DNA of 64,000 bases from Lewinellaceae bacterium (GTDB lineage: Bacteria > Bacteroidota > Bacteroidia > Chitinophagales > Saprospiraceae): NCBI GenBank assembly GCA_016710765.1, contig JADJUJ010000008.1:124001-188000 (forward strand), read 5' to 3'. Numbering within the stretch: position 1 is the stretch's first letter; every line of letters starts with the position of its first letter. The notes under the pieces are model-generated. The model was not told the origin of the DNA. It was given only the letters and a program-made list of their open reading frames with translations, and searched no databases. The position numbers and the translations under genes are program-made. Shown piece after piece: positions 55,938-64,000 of the stretch.

Positions 55938-55997
55938 GAAAATGGAATCCATGCTACGCAGCAGTGTGTTGATATCTGCGTTGCACGGATTGGAAAA

Positions 55998-57002
55998 CTA
56001 TTTGGCGGCTGACATCACTTTACACTGTCGGAATGTGCCGTTTTCGTTGCGAACTTCAAGTTGGTAGACGTAGTTGGCTGTTGGAATGCCGAGTGTATGG
56101 AGGTTTACAGGAACCTGATGACTGCCAGGCATGCGTTCCCCCAGGTCCAGGGTGCTTACTTTTTGACCTGCCAGGTCAAAAAAATCGATTTGCACCTGTG
56201 AGCGGTTACTGAGTTCAAAAGGGATTGTGGTTTGTCCGGAATAAGGGTTGGGGAAATTCTGCAAGAGTTTGAACTGCCCGCCCGTTTCAGGTTCAACCTG
56301 TGCATATCCGGAAGTACCGTTGCCCTGGATGGCTACTTCCAGAAAACTGTCGTAGGCGCCAGTATCCGGGTTGGTGGTGAGGGTTGTGAGTTGAAAAGCG
56401 TAGCCATCGGCAAAAATGCCATCCTGGTTAAAGGAAAGCGGATCAGCGCCTTTGGTGTACAAACTGGGGTAAGCAGCGTACACCGCATTTTTTTCAGCAA
56501 GGGGGTAAGTCAGTTGGGAAATGGCCTGGTACATGGAGCTCACGTACACTTGAAAGTGGATGTGACAAATGCGGCCAGGGTACCAGCCGGGGAAGATGGT
56601 CGTAAAATCAACTTCGCCATTCACATCGGTCATCTGGTAACCACGAAGGTAGGTCAGGCCGGTTTGAGTGCCGTACCCCGAGTAGTTGCCATCCTTGTCG
56701 CAATGCCAGATGTTTACCCGAACATTGGGCATCGGCTGGCAGTTGCTGGCGCCGATTATCCGAATTTTCAGGTTATGCAAAGCGCCAGTTTTGGATTCCC
56801 GAACGTCCTGACGGAAGTAGAAGGCATTCTCCGTGAGGTCCAGCGGGAATGGGCCTGCCGTTTCGGTGGGGATGAGGGTACAACTGGGTGGCGCCATGGC
56901 TTTAATGGCCATTTTTTTTATTTCGGCGGTACCTGGGGTTGCATTTAAGGTGGATGCCAGGGCCGTAAGTCCCAGTCCTTTGAGGAAGTCTTTTCTTTTC
57001 AT
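55998..57002 (-). CDS. secreted intradiol dioxygenase-like protein with T9SS tail
   Basis: A 334-residue exported protein. The N-terminus (MKRKDFLKGLGLTALASTLNA) is a signal peptide. Residues 40-235 resemble intradiol ring-cleavage dioxygenases: CTLIPTETAGPFPLDL, VNIWHCDKDGNYSGY, TYLRGYQMTDVNGEVDFTTIFPGWYPGRICHIHFQVY. The His147 and His149 pair and Tyr107/Tyr110 and neighbouring Tyr residues match the iron(III) ligands of the family. Residues 245-334 are a T9SS sorting domain (NFPNPYSGQTTIPFEL). Catechol-type substrates are the family default; an exported enzyme sent out by T9SS would act on aromatic groups outside the cell, for example lignin-type or ferulate products near the xylanase, which is inference. 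Confidence 0.8.
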   Translation of the reverse strand: MKRKDFLKGLGLTALASTLNATPGTAEIKKMAIKAMAPPSCTLIPTETAGPFPLDLTENAFYFRQDVRESKTGALHNLKIRIIGASNCQPMPNVRVNIWHCDKDGNYSGYGTQTGLTYLRGYQMTDVNGEVDFTTIFPGWYPGRICHIHFQVYVSSMYQAISQLTYPLAEKNAVYAAYPSLYTKGADPLSFNQDGIFADGYAFQLTTLTTNPDTGAYDSFLEVAIQGNGTSGYAQVEPETGGQFKLLQNFPNPYSGQTTIPFELSNRSQVQIDFFDLAGQKVSTLDLGERMPGSHQVPVNLHTLGIPTANYVYQLEVRNENGTFRQCKVMSAAK

Positions 57003-57166
57003 GTTTGATGGCGTTTTACAACAATAAGGGTAGATAAATGCCCGGCACAGTGGGGCTTGATTGCTTTAGTTTGCATCTTGCGAGCACAATTTATCAATTT
57101 TGGCTAGTCTTCCGGGCATTTAGTCATCTTTGTATTCCATTGAAATGGATAAAAACTTAATTTCAA

Positions 57167-59182
57167 ATGCCGTCAACTCGACTCAAAATTTGCTTAGTGG
57201 TGCTTTTGGGGTTCGTCCACGCCCAATGGCTAAGTGCTCAAGCCTTGCCAGAATTACCGCAAACCGCGGGGTTAATCACCTGCTTTCCCGACACAACGGG
57301 CTATCAGGTGTTGACGGTGGGTCCGGTTGGCCGGGACTACAGTAACCTGCAATCGGCCATTTCCGCAGCCAGCCCAGGAACCATCCTGGTATTGGATGCA
57401 GGGGCGGTTTTTGAAGGAAGTTTTACCCTGCCTTACAAACAAGGCGAAGGCTGGATCATACTCATGTCCTCTGCCACTGCTGTTTTGCCGACGCAGGAAA
57501 CGCGTATTCAGCCCAATGCGCCCACAGGCAATGGGCAATACCCTTTGCAAAAAGATGCCATGCCCAAAATTGTTACGACAAACACTTCGGGTGTGCCCTG
57601 CTTCCGAACCCTTGCCGCAGCGCATCATTACCGGTTGGTGGGCCTGGAAATAACGGCAAGCCTCAGCGTGTCAACCAGTTATGGTTTGGTCTTCTTCGGG
57701 GACGCTTCTTCGGCGCAAAATACCCTCGCCGCTGTGCCGCACGATTTGATCATTGATCGCTGCTATGTCCATGGTCATACCAATGCCACCATCATGAAAA
57801 GCGGTGTTTTGCTCAATTGTGCTGCAGGCGCCGTTGTGGATTCCTATGTCTCCGATTTTCACAGCATTGGCTATGACACCTATGCTATTGGTGGCACCAA
57901 TGGCCCCGGACCGTTCAAAATTCTGAACAATTACCTGGAGGCTGCCGGGGAAAACATCCTTTTTGGCGGTGCTGCACCTGCTGTTCAGGGGTTGGTTCCC
58001 TCGGATATAGAAATTCGGAACAATCATTTTTACAAACCTTTTTCCTGGCGGGTGGGCCATCCGGATTATGCTGGTAAGCACTGGACCGTAAAAAATCTTT
58101 TTGAATTAAAAACGGGAAGGCGGGTGTTGCTGGAGGGTAATGTTATGGAAAATGTATGGGCAGATCTTCCGATTGGCCAGAGCGGCTATGCCATTCTGCT
58201 GACTGTCCGCACGGAGTCGGGAAACGCACCGCAAGCCGATGTGCGTGATGTTACCATCCGGAACAACATCATTCGCCACGCAGGAGCGGGCATCAGCTTG
58301 TCGGGGCACGACAGTCCTGGCCCGAGCATGCAGTCTTCCCGAATCCTTGTTGCCAACAACCTTTTTGATGACATCAGCGGCCCAAGTTATGGCGACGGCA
58401 ACGTAAATGGCCCCAACGACGGCACGTTTCTAAAAATTGGCGATCCCCGGGATGTGACCATTGAGCACAACACCGTTTTTCAAACTGGACCAATTACCTG
58501 GGCCTATGACACCGTGGAAGATATCCGTTTCACCAACAATATTTTCAATTGCTTTTTATCGGCGGGAAATTACCAGGGAATTTACGGGCCCGGATTTGCA
58601 CAGGGCGGCAACGGTCCGATGGGCGCCTATTTCCCCGGTATCCCGGATGCCGGGCAAGGGTTTCACAAAAATGTGCTGATCGGGGGAAATGCGTCGAAAT
58701 ACAGCAACTACAGTACGGCCAGTCAAAATTTTTTCCCGTCCAATCCAACCGAGGTTCAGTTCGCAGATTTTGCCAATGGCAGCCCGGATTTCCAGGGGTT
58801 TGCCCTTTCACCCGGTAGCCCCTTTTGGTTGGCCGCAACAGATGGAACCGATATTGGCGCTGATATGGCGGACCTGGCGGCGGCTTTGGTCGCAGTTCCA
58901 CAATGTAACCCCAGCAGTAATGTATTTTCATCCGGGGAGAAAATGCGTTTTAATGCCTATCCCAATCCAGTGCAGGAGCAATTAAGCCTTGTTTTTCCGG
59001 AAAGATTGGTGAACGCAGTGGTGATTTTAAGTGATTTGTACGGAAGGCAGGCCCGAAGTTGGGCCAACCAGCAGGGGAACAGCCTTAATTTGCAAATAGA
59101 TGACCTTCCCAGTGGTATGTACGTTTGTGCTGTTTGGCAATATGGCCGGCTGTTGGGGTCGGTGTTGGTATTGGTAGCGTAG
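57167..59182 (+). CDS. secreted right-handed beta-helix protein with T9SS tail
   Basis: A 671-residue exported protein. A signal peptide ends near AQWLSAQA; residues 45-560 look like a parallel beta-helix as in pectate lyase and related enzymes (NLQSAISAASPGTILVLDAGAVFEGSFTLP, LIIDRCYVHGHTNATIM, EIRNNHFYKPFSW, VTIRNNIIRHAGAGISLSG, FTNNIFNCFLS). The T9SS tail begins at RFNAYPNPVQEQLSL. It may cleave or bind polysaccharide; no catalytic residues could be assigned. It is divergent from the dioxygenase gene and near the sulfatases and xylanase, in line with plant or algal polymer use. Confidence 0.8.
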   Translation: MPSTRLKICLVVLLGFVHAQWLSAQALPELPQTAGLITCFPDTTGYQVLTVGPVGRDYSNLQSAISAASPGTILVLDAGAVFEGSFTLPYKQGEGWIILMSSATAVLPTQETRIQPNAPTGNGQYPLQKDAMPKIVTTNTSGVPCFRTLAAAHHYRLVGLEITASLSVSTSYGLVFFGDASSAQNTLAAVPHDLIIDRCYVHGHTNATIMKSGVLLNCAAGAVVDSYVSDFHSIGYDTYAIGGTNGPGPFKILNNYLEAAGENILFGGAAPAVQGLVPSDIEIRNNHFYKPFSWRVGHPDYAGKHWTVKNLFELKTGRRVLLEGNVMENVWADLPIGQSGYAILLTVRTESGNAPQADVRDVTIRNNIIRHAGAGISLSGHDSPGPSMQSSRILVANNLFDDISGPSYGDGNVNGPNDGTFLKIGDPRDVTIEHNTVFQTGPITWAYDTVEDIRFTNNIFNCFLSAGNYQGIYGPGFAQGGNGPMGAYFPGIPDAGQGFHKNVLIGGNASKYSNYSTASQNFFPSNPTEVQFADFANGSPDFQGFALSPGSPFWLAATDGTDIGADMADLAAALVAVPQCNPSSNVFSSGEKMRFNAYPNPVQEQLSLVFPERLVNAVVILSDLYGRQARSWANQQGNSLNLQIDDLPSGMYVCAVWQYGRLLGSVLVLVA

Positions 59183-59414
59183 GGGGATCTGGACTTTAGC
59201 CTTTAGGAGTTGGTCATTGGTTTCGATCTCGTTTTGAAATTATATTCCAGGTCAAATGCCAGGAATATTAGCATTAAATGATGAACACCTTTTTCAAAAC
59301 AACAAGTACATTATTTTTCAACGAATATTTTGGTATAAAGTAATGCATTGAAAACCAAACGTTTAATTCTTCGGGGCAAAGCCAAAGACTAAAAACCAAT
59401 AACTAAAGACCAGT

Positions 59415-60464
59415 TTAGTTCCCGCTGCGCAAATTCACCCGGATACCGTTGGCTTCCGGGTCCTCCAGCATACTTTTTCGCTCCTGAATGGCCAGAACAT
59501 CGCGTTGACTCAAACAATGCGGTGGTGCAGCCAAAATATGGGCTGTTTCGGCGTTAATGCTATCTGCAGGCTGCCAAAAAGAGCGGTCTTTGTCCAGGAA
59601 GTCGTGGAGTAACTGGTCTTTCCAATTGTTCCACTCCGCTGCATAACTTGGTGCCAATACGGACAAGGAATCAATTTCGTGGAGCAAAGCTGCGTGTATC
59701 CCGGTCCCCATCTGGCTGTAACTTTCCGACGGTGAAATGGGCATTACCCAAACCGGCAGTTCAGACGCGATGCTGTCGGCAGGGAATATTTCGGTGCAAA
59801 AACGAAAAAAAACATCGTCTTGCGGGCTGCTGCTGGCTTGAGCCTTTCTTAGGCAAAAGCGAAAGTCAAGGTAGGGAACAGGCGCCTCGCCAACCCGGGG
59901 CCATTGCAATACCATCGCCGGTACCTCATTTTGCAGCCAGTAAAATTGGGGTAAGTAATCAGCGTCATTGCGTTCTGGCCGGTGCTGCAGCCGTTTCTGC
60001 AAGCCCTCCCGAAAGGCACAGGTTTGCTGGTACCATGGCAGGAGGTCGGTTGCCCGATCAAGTTGGTTTGTTTCAGCCCGCCAGCGTTGGTAGCGGGCGA
60101 ACAAATCGGGCTGCAAGAGCGCGGCCATGTTCTTGCTTTGCAACCATAGCGCATAGTCGCCCGTTGACGGTCCGAGTTGCAGTGCATACACCCAACCTTT
60201 TTGCTGGTTGGAGCACTGCACCTGAATCCAGGGTGCTTCGCGGAGACTGTCGCCGATGGCCAATGGTGTGAAAAAATCACTGATTTGTCCTGTTTCCACG
60301 ACGGTTTCCCCGGGCTCCAGGTTTCTAAGTGTATTACCACGCGGGCCGGGAGCACTTCGAAGGACTGTCGTTGCGTTTCGAACAACCAGTTGTGGTTGAT
60401 CCCCGGAGCCAGTGGAACAAGATGCCATCCACAAAGAAAGCAACAGAAAGCATAATTTACGCAT
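59415..60464 (-). CDS. lipoprotein with SH3-like domain
   Basis: A 349-residue lipoprotein with the lipobox MASC (Cys16). Residues 25-95 look like a bacterial SH3 domain (LVVRNATTVLRSAPGPRGNTLRNLEPGETVVETG...PWIQVQCSNQQKGWVYALQLG). The rest is helical and rich in Trp, Gln and Leu, without a recognised family. It may bind peptidoglycan or another wall component. It is convergent with the beta-helix gene and divergent from the xylanase gene. The 230 bases on its downstream side hold no gene but carry CTTTAG/CTAAAG words in inverted order. Confidence 0.75.
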   Translation of the reverse strand: MRKLCFLLLSLWMASCSTGSGDQPQLVVRNATTVLRSAPGPRGNTLRNLEPGETVVETGQISDFFTPLAIGDSLREAPWIQVQCSNQQKGWVYALQLGPSTGDYALWLQSKNMAALLQPDLFARYQRWRAETNQLDRATDLLPWYQQTCAFREGLQKRLQHRPERNDADYLPQFYWLQNEVPAMVLQWPRVGEAPVPYLDFRFCLRKAQASSSPQDDVFFRFCTEIFPADSIASELPVWVMPISPSESYSQMGTGIHAALLHEIDSLSVLAPSYAAEWNNWKDQLLHDFLDKDRSFWQPADSINAETAHILAAPPHCLSQRDVLAIQERKSMLEDPEANGIRVNLRSGN

Positions 60465-60570
60465 GGTGCAAAGATCGGGCTGCTTTGGTAAAAATGTCTA
60501 CTTGATGAACGTGTTTTTGGCCATTTTTCCTATATTTAGCGGGTAATTACATCTGTGAAACTGTTTTGCC

Positions 60571-62706
60571 ATGAAAAAAATGCTATCCGTTTTGATTGGA
60601 CTGTTTGTAACGCAAGCCGTTGTCGCACAGGATAATTATCATCAGTTTTTAGACTCCATGTTGCAGGCTGATTATTCCCTCCCTGTGGTCCAGCAATGGG
60701 TGATGCCGACAACAGAAGTACTCACCATATCCTCTGCGGTGAATTATGGCAGCAGTGTCAATGTGCTGTCGGTTCCACCCGGATTGCCATTTACGCTGGG
60801 CGTGGTTTGCAATAGTACCGCAGGCAATAACCCCTGGGACGCGGGAATTTTCAATGCCAACACGGGGCCTATCGCAGCAGGTGATAAACTTTTGTACCTG
60901 ATCTGGCTTAGGAGCCCAACGACTGATGCCACGGTGAATATTTTTGTTGAAAATGCCACGACCTACGAAAAGGAAGTGTATGCCTCGCTGACGCTAACGG
61001 CCAACTGGAAACTTTATGCTGTGCCTTTTACCCCGAGCGCCGCTTTTGCTGTGAATCAGATAAACCTGGGGCTGCACCTTGCGCTGGCAACGCAAACGGT
61101 AGAAATTGCGGGTGCGGTCTGTGCCAATTACAAACAAACGGTGGATTTCAGTTCGCTTCCAGTTTTGTTGTCGAACAACAGCTACCCGGGTGCGGAGCCC
61201 GATGCGCCCTGGCGGGCCGATGCCGCCGCCAGCATCGAGCAGTTGCGGAAAGCCAACCTGAACATCAAAGTACTCGGCCCTGGTGGCACTCCAGTTTCGG
61301 GCGCGAGCATACAGGTTGACATGCAGCAACACGCCTTCAAGTTTGGCACTGCCGTTGTCAGCAATAAATTCAACGGGGGATCCGCCTACAACCCAACTTA
61401 CGAAGCCAAACTGCTCGACCTGGATGGAGCCGGACATGGCTTCAACGAGGTGGTTTTTGAAAACGACCTAAAATGGCCCGCCTGGGAACAGGGCTGGTTC
61501 AGCAGTAAGGCCGAAATAGCATCGGACGTACAGTGGCTCCACGACCATGGCATTACCGTACGTGGACACAACCTGGCATGGCCAGGCTGGGGTTATTCAC
61601 CCTCGGATATTAACGCCAATGCAACGGCTGATTTCATTAAAACCCGAATCAGGAACCATATAACCGAAATCCTGAACTACCCGGGCATCGGGCAGGAAAT
61701 GCTGGATTGGGATGTATTAAATGAAATCACTACCAACAACGACTACGCCAACCATTTTGCCGGAACACCAGGTTATGCTAGCGGCCGTGAATTGTATGCC
61801 GAAATTTTTAAGCAAGCCGACTCTATTGCGCCCAATGCCGTGTTGTACCTCAACGACTACGTTGCCATAGAACAGGGTAGTGCCTCGCCGCTTTGGAAAA
61901 GCAGAATCGATGAATTGCTGGCTGCCGGCGCGCCAGTGGAAGGGCTGGGCTTTCAGGGGCATTTTTCTGCCAGTCCCACCGGGATTCCGAAGGTGAAATC
62001 CATCTACGACGATTTTTGGAACAACTACGGTCTGGAAGCCAAAGTAACCGAGTACGACATCAATAATTTGGTGCCGCAGGCCACCCAGGCAGCCTATATG
62101 CGGGATCTCCTGACCATCACGTTCGCTCATCCCAGTATGAAGGGCTTTTTGATGTGGGGGTTCTGGGATGGCGCCCATTGGATGGGAAATGCTCCGATTT
62201 TTAAAAACGACTGGAGCCTAAAACCCAGTGGGGAAGCCTTTGTCGACCAGGTTTTTCACCAATGGTGGACCAATGCCACGCTCCAAAGCAATGCCTCTGG
62301 CGATGCCAGTGTGCGAGGATTTAAAGGCAAATATCAAATCACCGTAACCTGTGCTGATGGCAGCAGCTTCACCCAGGAGGCCTGGCTGCTGGAAGATACC
62401 AGCCTGGAAATTCAACTCCCCTGTGTGGTCAGTCAGACAACAGCTGCGCTTGCTCCGCTTGGACTGCGCTGTTCGCCCTCGCCAGCGCGGGATTATTTCA
62501 CGGTGCAGTGGAATGCCGATGGCTTGCCGGGACCGACCAGTTTGTATTGCTTTGACGTTATGGGCAGGCTGGTTTTACAGCAAGCACAACCTGCAACTGC
62601 TGATCGCGCAGCGGTAGATTGTTCCAACTGGCCGGCCGGAATTTATTATTGTAGGGTAGTAAATGGGACTGCCAGCCAATCGGTAAGCTTCAGTGTTGTG
62701 CATTAG
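60571..62706 (+). CDS. secreted GH10 endo-1,4-beta-xylanase with T9SS tail
   Basis: A 711-residue exported xylanase. After the signal peptide (MKKMLSVLIGLFVTQAVVA), residues 40-190 form a carbohydrate-binding-module-like beta domain, residues 225-570 the GH10 barrel, and the last 80 residues a T9SS tail (RCSPSPARDYFTVQWNADG). GH10 marks are FKFGTAVVSNKF, NEVVFENDLKWPAWE, RGHNLAWPGW, the acid/base Glu385 in WDVLNEITTNN and nucleophile Glu494 in KVTEYDINNL. It would cut xylan outside the cell. The GH10 domain is preceded by VLGPGGTPVSGASIQVDMQQHAF, the common linker-strand of large secreted GH10 proteins. It faces away from the lipoprotein gene. Confidence 0.9.
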   Translation: MKKMLSVLIGLFVTQAVVAQDNYHQFLDSMLQADYSLPVVQQWVMPTTEVLTISSAVNYGSSVNVLSVPPGLPFTLGVVCNSTAGNNPWDAGIFNANTGPIAAGDKLLYLIWLRSPTTDATVNIFVENATTYEKEVYASLTLTANWKLYAVPFTPSAAFAVNQINLGLHLALATQTVEIAGAVCANYKQTVDFSSLPVLLSNNSYPGAEPDAPWRADAAASIEQLRKANLNIKVLGPGGTPVSGASIQVDMQQHAFKFGTAVVSNKFNGGSAYNPTYEAKLLDLDGAGHGFNEVVFENDLKWPAWEQGWFSSKAEIASDVQWLHDHGITVRGHNLAWPGWGYSPSDINANATADFIKTRIRNHITEILNYPGIGQEMLDWDVLNEITTNNDYANHFAGTPGYASGRELYAEIFKQADSIAPNAVLYLNDYVAIEQGSASPLWKSRIDELLAAGAPVEGLGFQGHFSASPTGIPKVKSIYDDFWNNYGLEAKVTEYDINNLVPQATQAAYMRDLLTITFAHPSMKGFLMWGFWDGAHWMGNAPIFKNDWSLKPSGEAFVDQVFHQWWTNATLQSNASGDASVRGFKGKYQITVTCADGSSFTQEAWLLEDTSLEIQLPCVVSQTTAALAPLGLRCSPSPARDYFTVQWNADGLPGPTSLYCFDVMGRLVLQQAQPATADRAAVDCSNWPAGIYYCRVVNGTASQSVSFSVVH

Positions 62707-62740
62707 CGGACGGTGCAGGCTAATCTTATTTGCCTTCAAA

Positions 62741-64000
62741 TCAAGTTTTTATCACCTTGAAAACGACAGGAGTTTCCTGCTCCAAAGTTGAAATCTGCAA
62801 AAATAAACCCCGGTTGTAGGTTTTGCATCGCTATGGTTGCCTGTGGACCATGCAGTTGCCCTGTTTGAACCACGGCGCCAACGAGGTTGAAGAGTGTATA
62901 ACTAAACGCGCCAGACTGTGCAGCGGATTGGGTAGAAACCCGTAATTGCGTCGATACCGGATTGGGATAAACGGACGCAGTAAGAGGACTGATCTAAGTT
63001 TTGTGTGTTGCTGCTCAGCGTGTTAGTACGGGAAAAACTCCGCTGGTTCACAATCCTTTTGCTGAACCCATTGTAAGAAATGTCAAAAGCGGCGCCAACG
63101 GTAAACACATTGGTGTTGGGACTTAAGGTATACATGCTTTGGTGGCTGACCATCGGCAGGTTGGGCATGACCCAATTAAAGGTTTTGACCGTAATCAAAG
63201 CCTATATGGGGATAGAATATGGTGTTTAAATTGTTGTCTGAGGTAAATACCGAGCCACTGCGATCTACAAGGTATTGCACGTTTACATTTCCGGTTTGCC
63301 AAAAGTCGCTGTTTAGCATGTTGATCTGTATACTGGGCAATACAAGTGCAGACGGCGTCAGCAAAATGTTTTTTTCCTCGGTTTTTACCAGGTTTCCGCC
63401 ATTGTCAAAACAGCGGAATTGGAGTAAGGCGTCTTTGATGGCGGTAACATTTAAAACTGATGGTGTCCAGGAAGTAATCGCCTGGCGCCAGCCGCTGACA
63501 CCAGCATGTTGTCCAGCCAAACCTCTAATTTCGATATGCTGTCAGTTGCAAAAACCTCAACAGGCACCTGGGAGCATCGTAAATCTCCGATGACCTGGGT
63601 TGCGTTATGATGGCCGATTGAAAGGTTTTTATGGTATTCCAGACAGGCCGTTGCTGTCCGGTCTGGTCTCCAAGGCTGGTATATCCCACCAATCCGAACC
63701 ATTCTTCTGCCGCATTGTCGTGCACAAACTCATTGCCTGCTTTCCACCAGCCATCGCTGTAATTGAAAACACAGGACCCCGCGGCGCCGCCGTTTACCAG
63801 TGATTGGTACATGTGGAGGTCGCCAGCCGCTTGTTCTGTCAGCGTATTGCCGCCGTAACCCCAATTGCCGGGGCCCGCAGGTGAAACCGATAGTCCATAT
63901 TCCGTAACAATTAGCGGTTGCCCTGGTGTTTTCAAGCTACCGAGGTAATGGATGTAATCGCGGTAGCGGTGGAGGTAATTTACCGTTACAGGGTTGTATA
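62741..64000 (-). pseudogene. clan-A-like glycoside hydrolase with T9SS tail, cut by the window edge and frameshifted
   Basis: Only the C-terminal part is here. The first readable piece has YNPVTVNYLHRYRDYIHYLGS, then PLIVTEYGLSVSPAG with a TEYG glutamate that fits the nucleophile of a clan-A barrel (GH2/GH5-like), SCVFNYSDGWWKAGNEF and EEWFGLVGYTSLGDQ. An Ig-like segment (VPVEVFATDSISKLEVWLDNML...VKTEEKNILLTPSALVLPSIQINMLNSDFW) and a T9SS tail (SVYPNPVSTQLRVST, ending VVFKVIKT) follow. The frame changes at least five times, near 63,585, 63,490, 63,183, 62,990 and 62,808, mostly at homopolymers. This is the most damaged gene of the window and may be a true pseudogene or poorly sequenced. The stop is taken at 62741. 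Confidence 0.65.

Noticed and set aside
1..64000. tRNA, rRNA and insertion-sequence transposase genes
   Set aside because: None could be recognised by eye; a covariance-model search would be needed to exclude a tRNA.

Overview
The window looks like a piece of a Bacteroidota chromosome, most plausibly a free-living polysaccharide-degrading member of the Saprospiria or a related group. The evidence is at least seven proteins ending in type IX secretion (T9SS) type A sorting tails, candidate promoters of the Bacteroidota form TTTG-N20-TAnnTTTG, a TonB receptor, DUF983, GldM-type domains and triple-tyrosine regulators. No rRNA, tRNA, phage or transposase gene was recognised. The assignment below genus-group level is inference.

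Layout. 1-4.6 kb: end of a CcoI-like copper ATPase, thioredoxin, DUF983 protein, sulfide:quinone reductase and an AraC regulator. 4.6-19.8 kb: a carbohydrate locus with a triple-tyrosine/LuxR-type regulator, a TonB receptor facing the other way, then a forward cluster of a GH144-type glucanase, a six-repeat secreted protein, a second GH144-type enzyme fused to an esterase, and a lipoprotein GH3 glucosidase. The enzyme set suggests beta-1,2-glucan, possibly acylated; no SusC/SusD pair is present. 19.9-21.8 kb: two arrays of about 160-bp repeats around a small GIY-YIG nuclease gene. 21.9-23.8 kb: a secreted caspase-TSP3-FGE protein whose last 40 codons look like a diversity-generating-retroelement variable region. 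24.4-34.2 kb: KtrAB potassium uptake, DEAD-box helicase, two secreted proteins and Tex. 34.5-38.5 kb: a DoxX-like protein, a BlaR1-like M56 peptidase with a GldM-type C-terminus, its BlaI repressor with a precisely placed double operator, and a glycerate kinase. 38.6-46.9 kb: TapB-like protein, lipoprotein, pyrR-pyrB, hemE, a histidine kinase and a thiolase. 47-51.5 kb: aminopeptidase P, TrpF, a TonB-type protein and an unknown gene. 51.8-64 kb: two discoidin-tailed sulfatases, an intradiol dioxygenase, a beta-helix protein, an SH3-like lipoprotein, a GH10 xylanase and a clan-A-like glycosidase cut by the window edge.

Sequence quality. At least fifteen genes or gene junctions carry single-base frameshifts, and nearly all can be explained by one base gained or lost in a homopolymer. 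They are most simply read as consensus errors of an indel-prone sequencing method, so genes are given here in reconstructed full extent. The six-repeat gene also has two in-frame stop codons that indels do not explain.

Intergenic DNA is rich in inverted repeats: two MITE-like elements, a 38-bp perfect inverted repeat between convergent genes, a 135-bp tandem repeat before hemE, and a degenerate 12-bp repeat hairpin filling the pyrR-pyrB gap.
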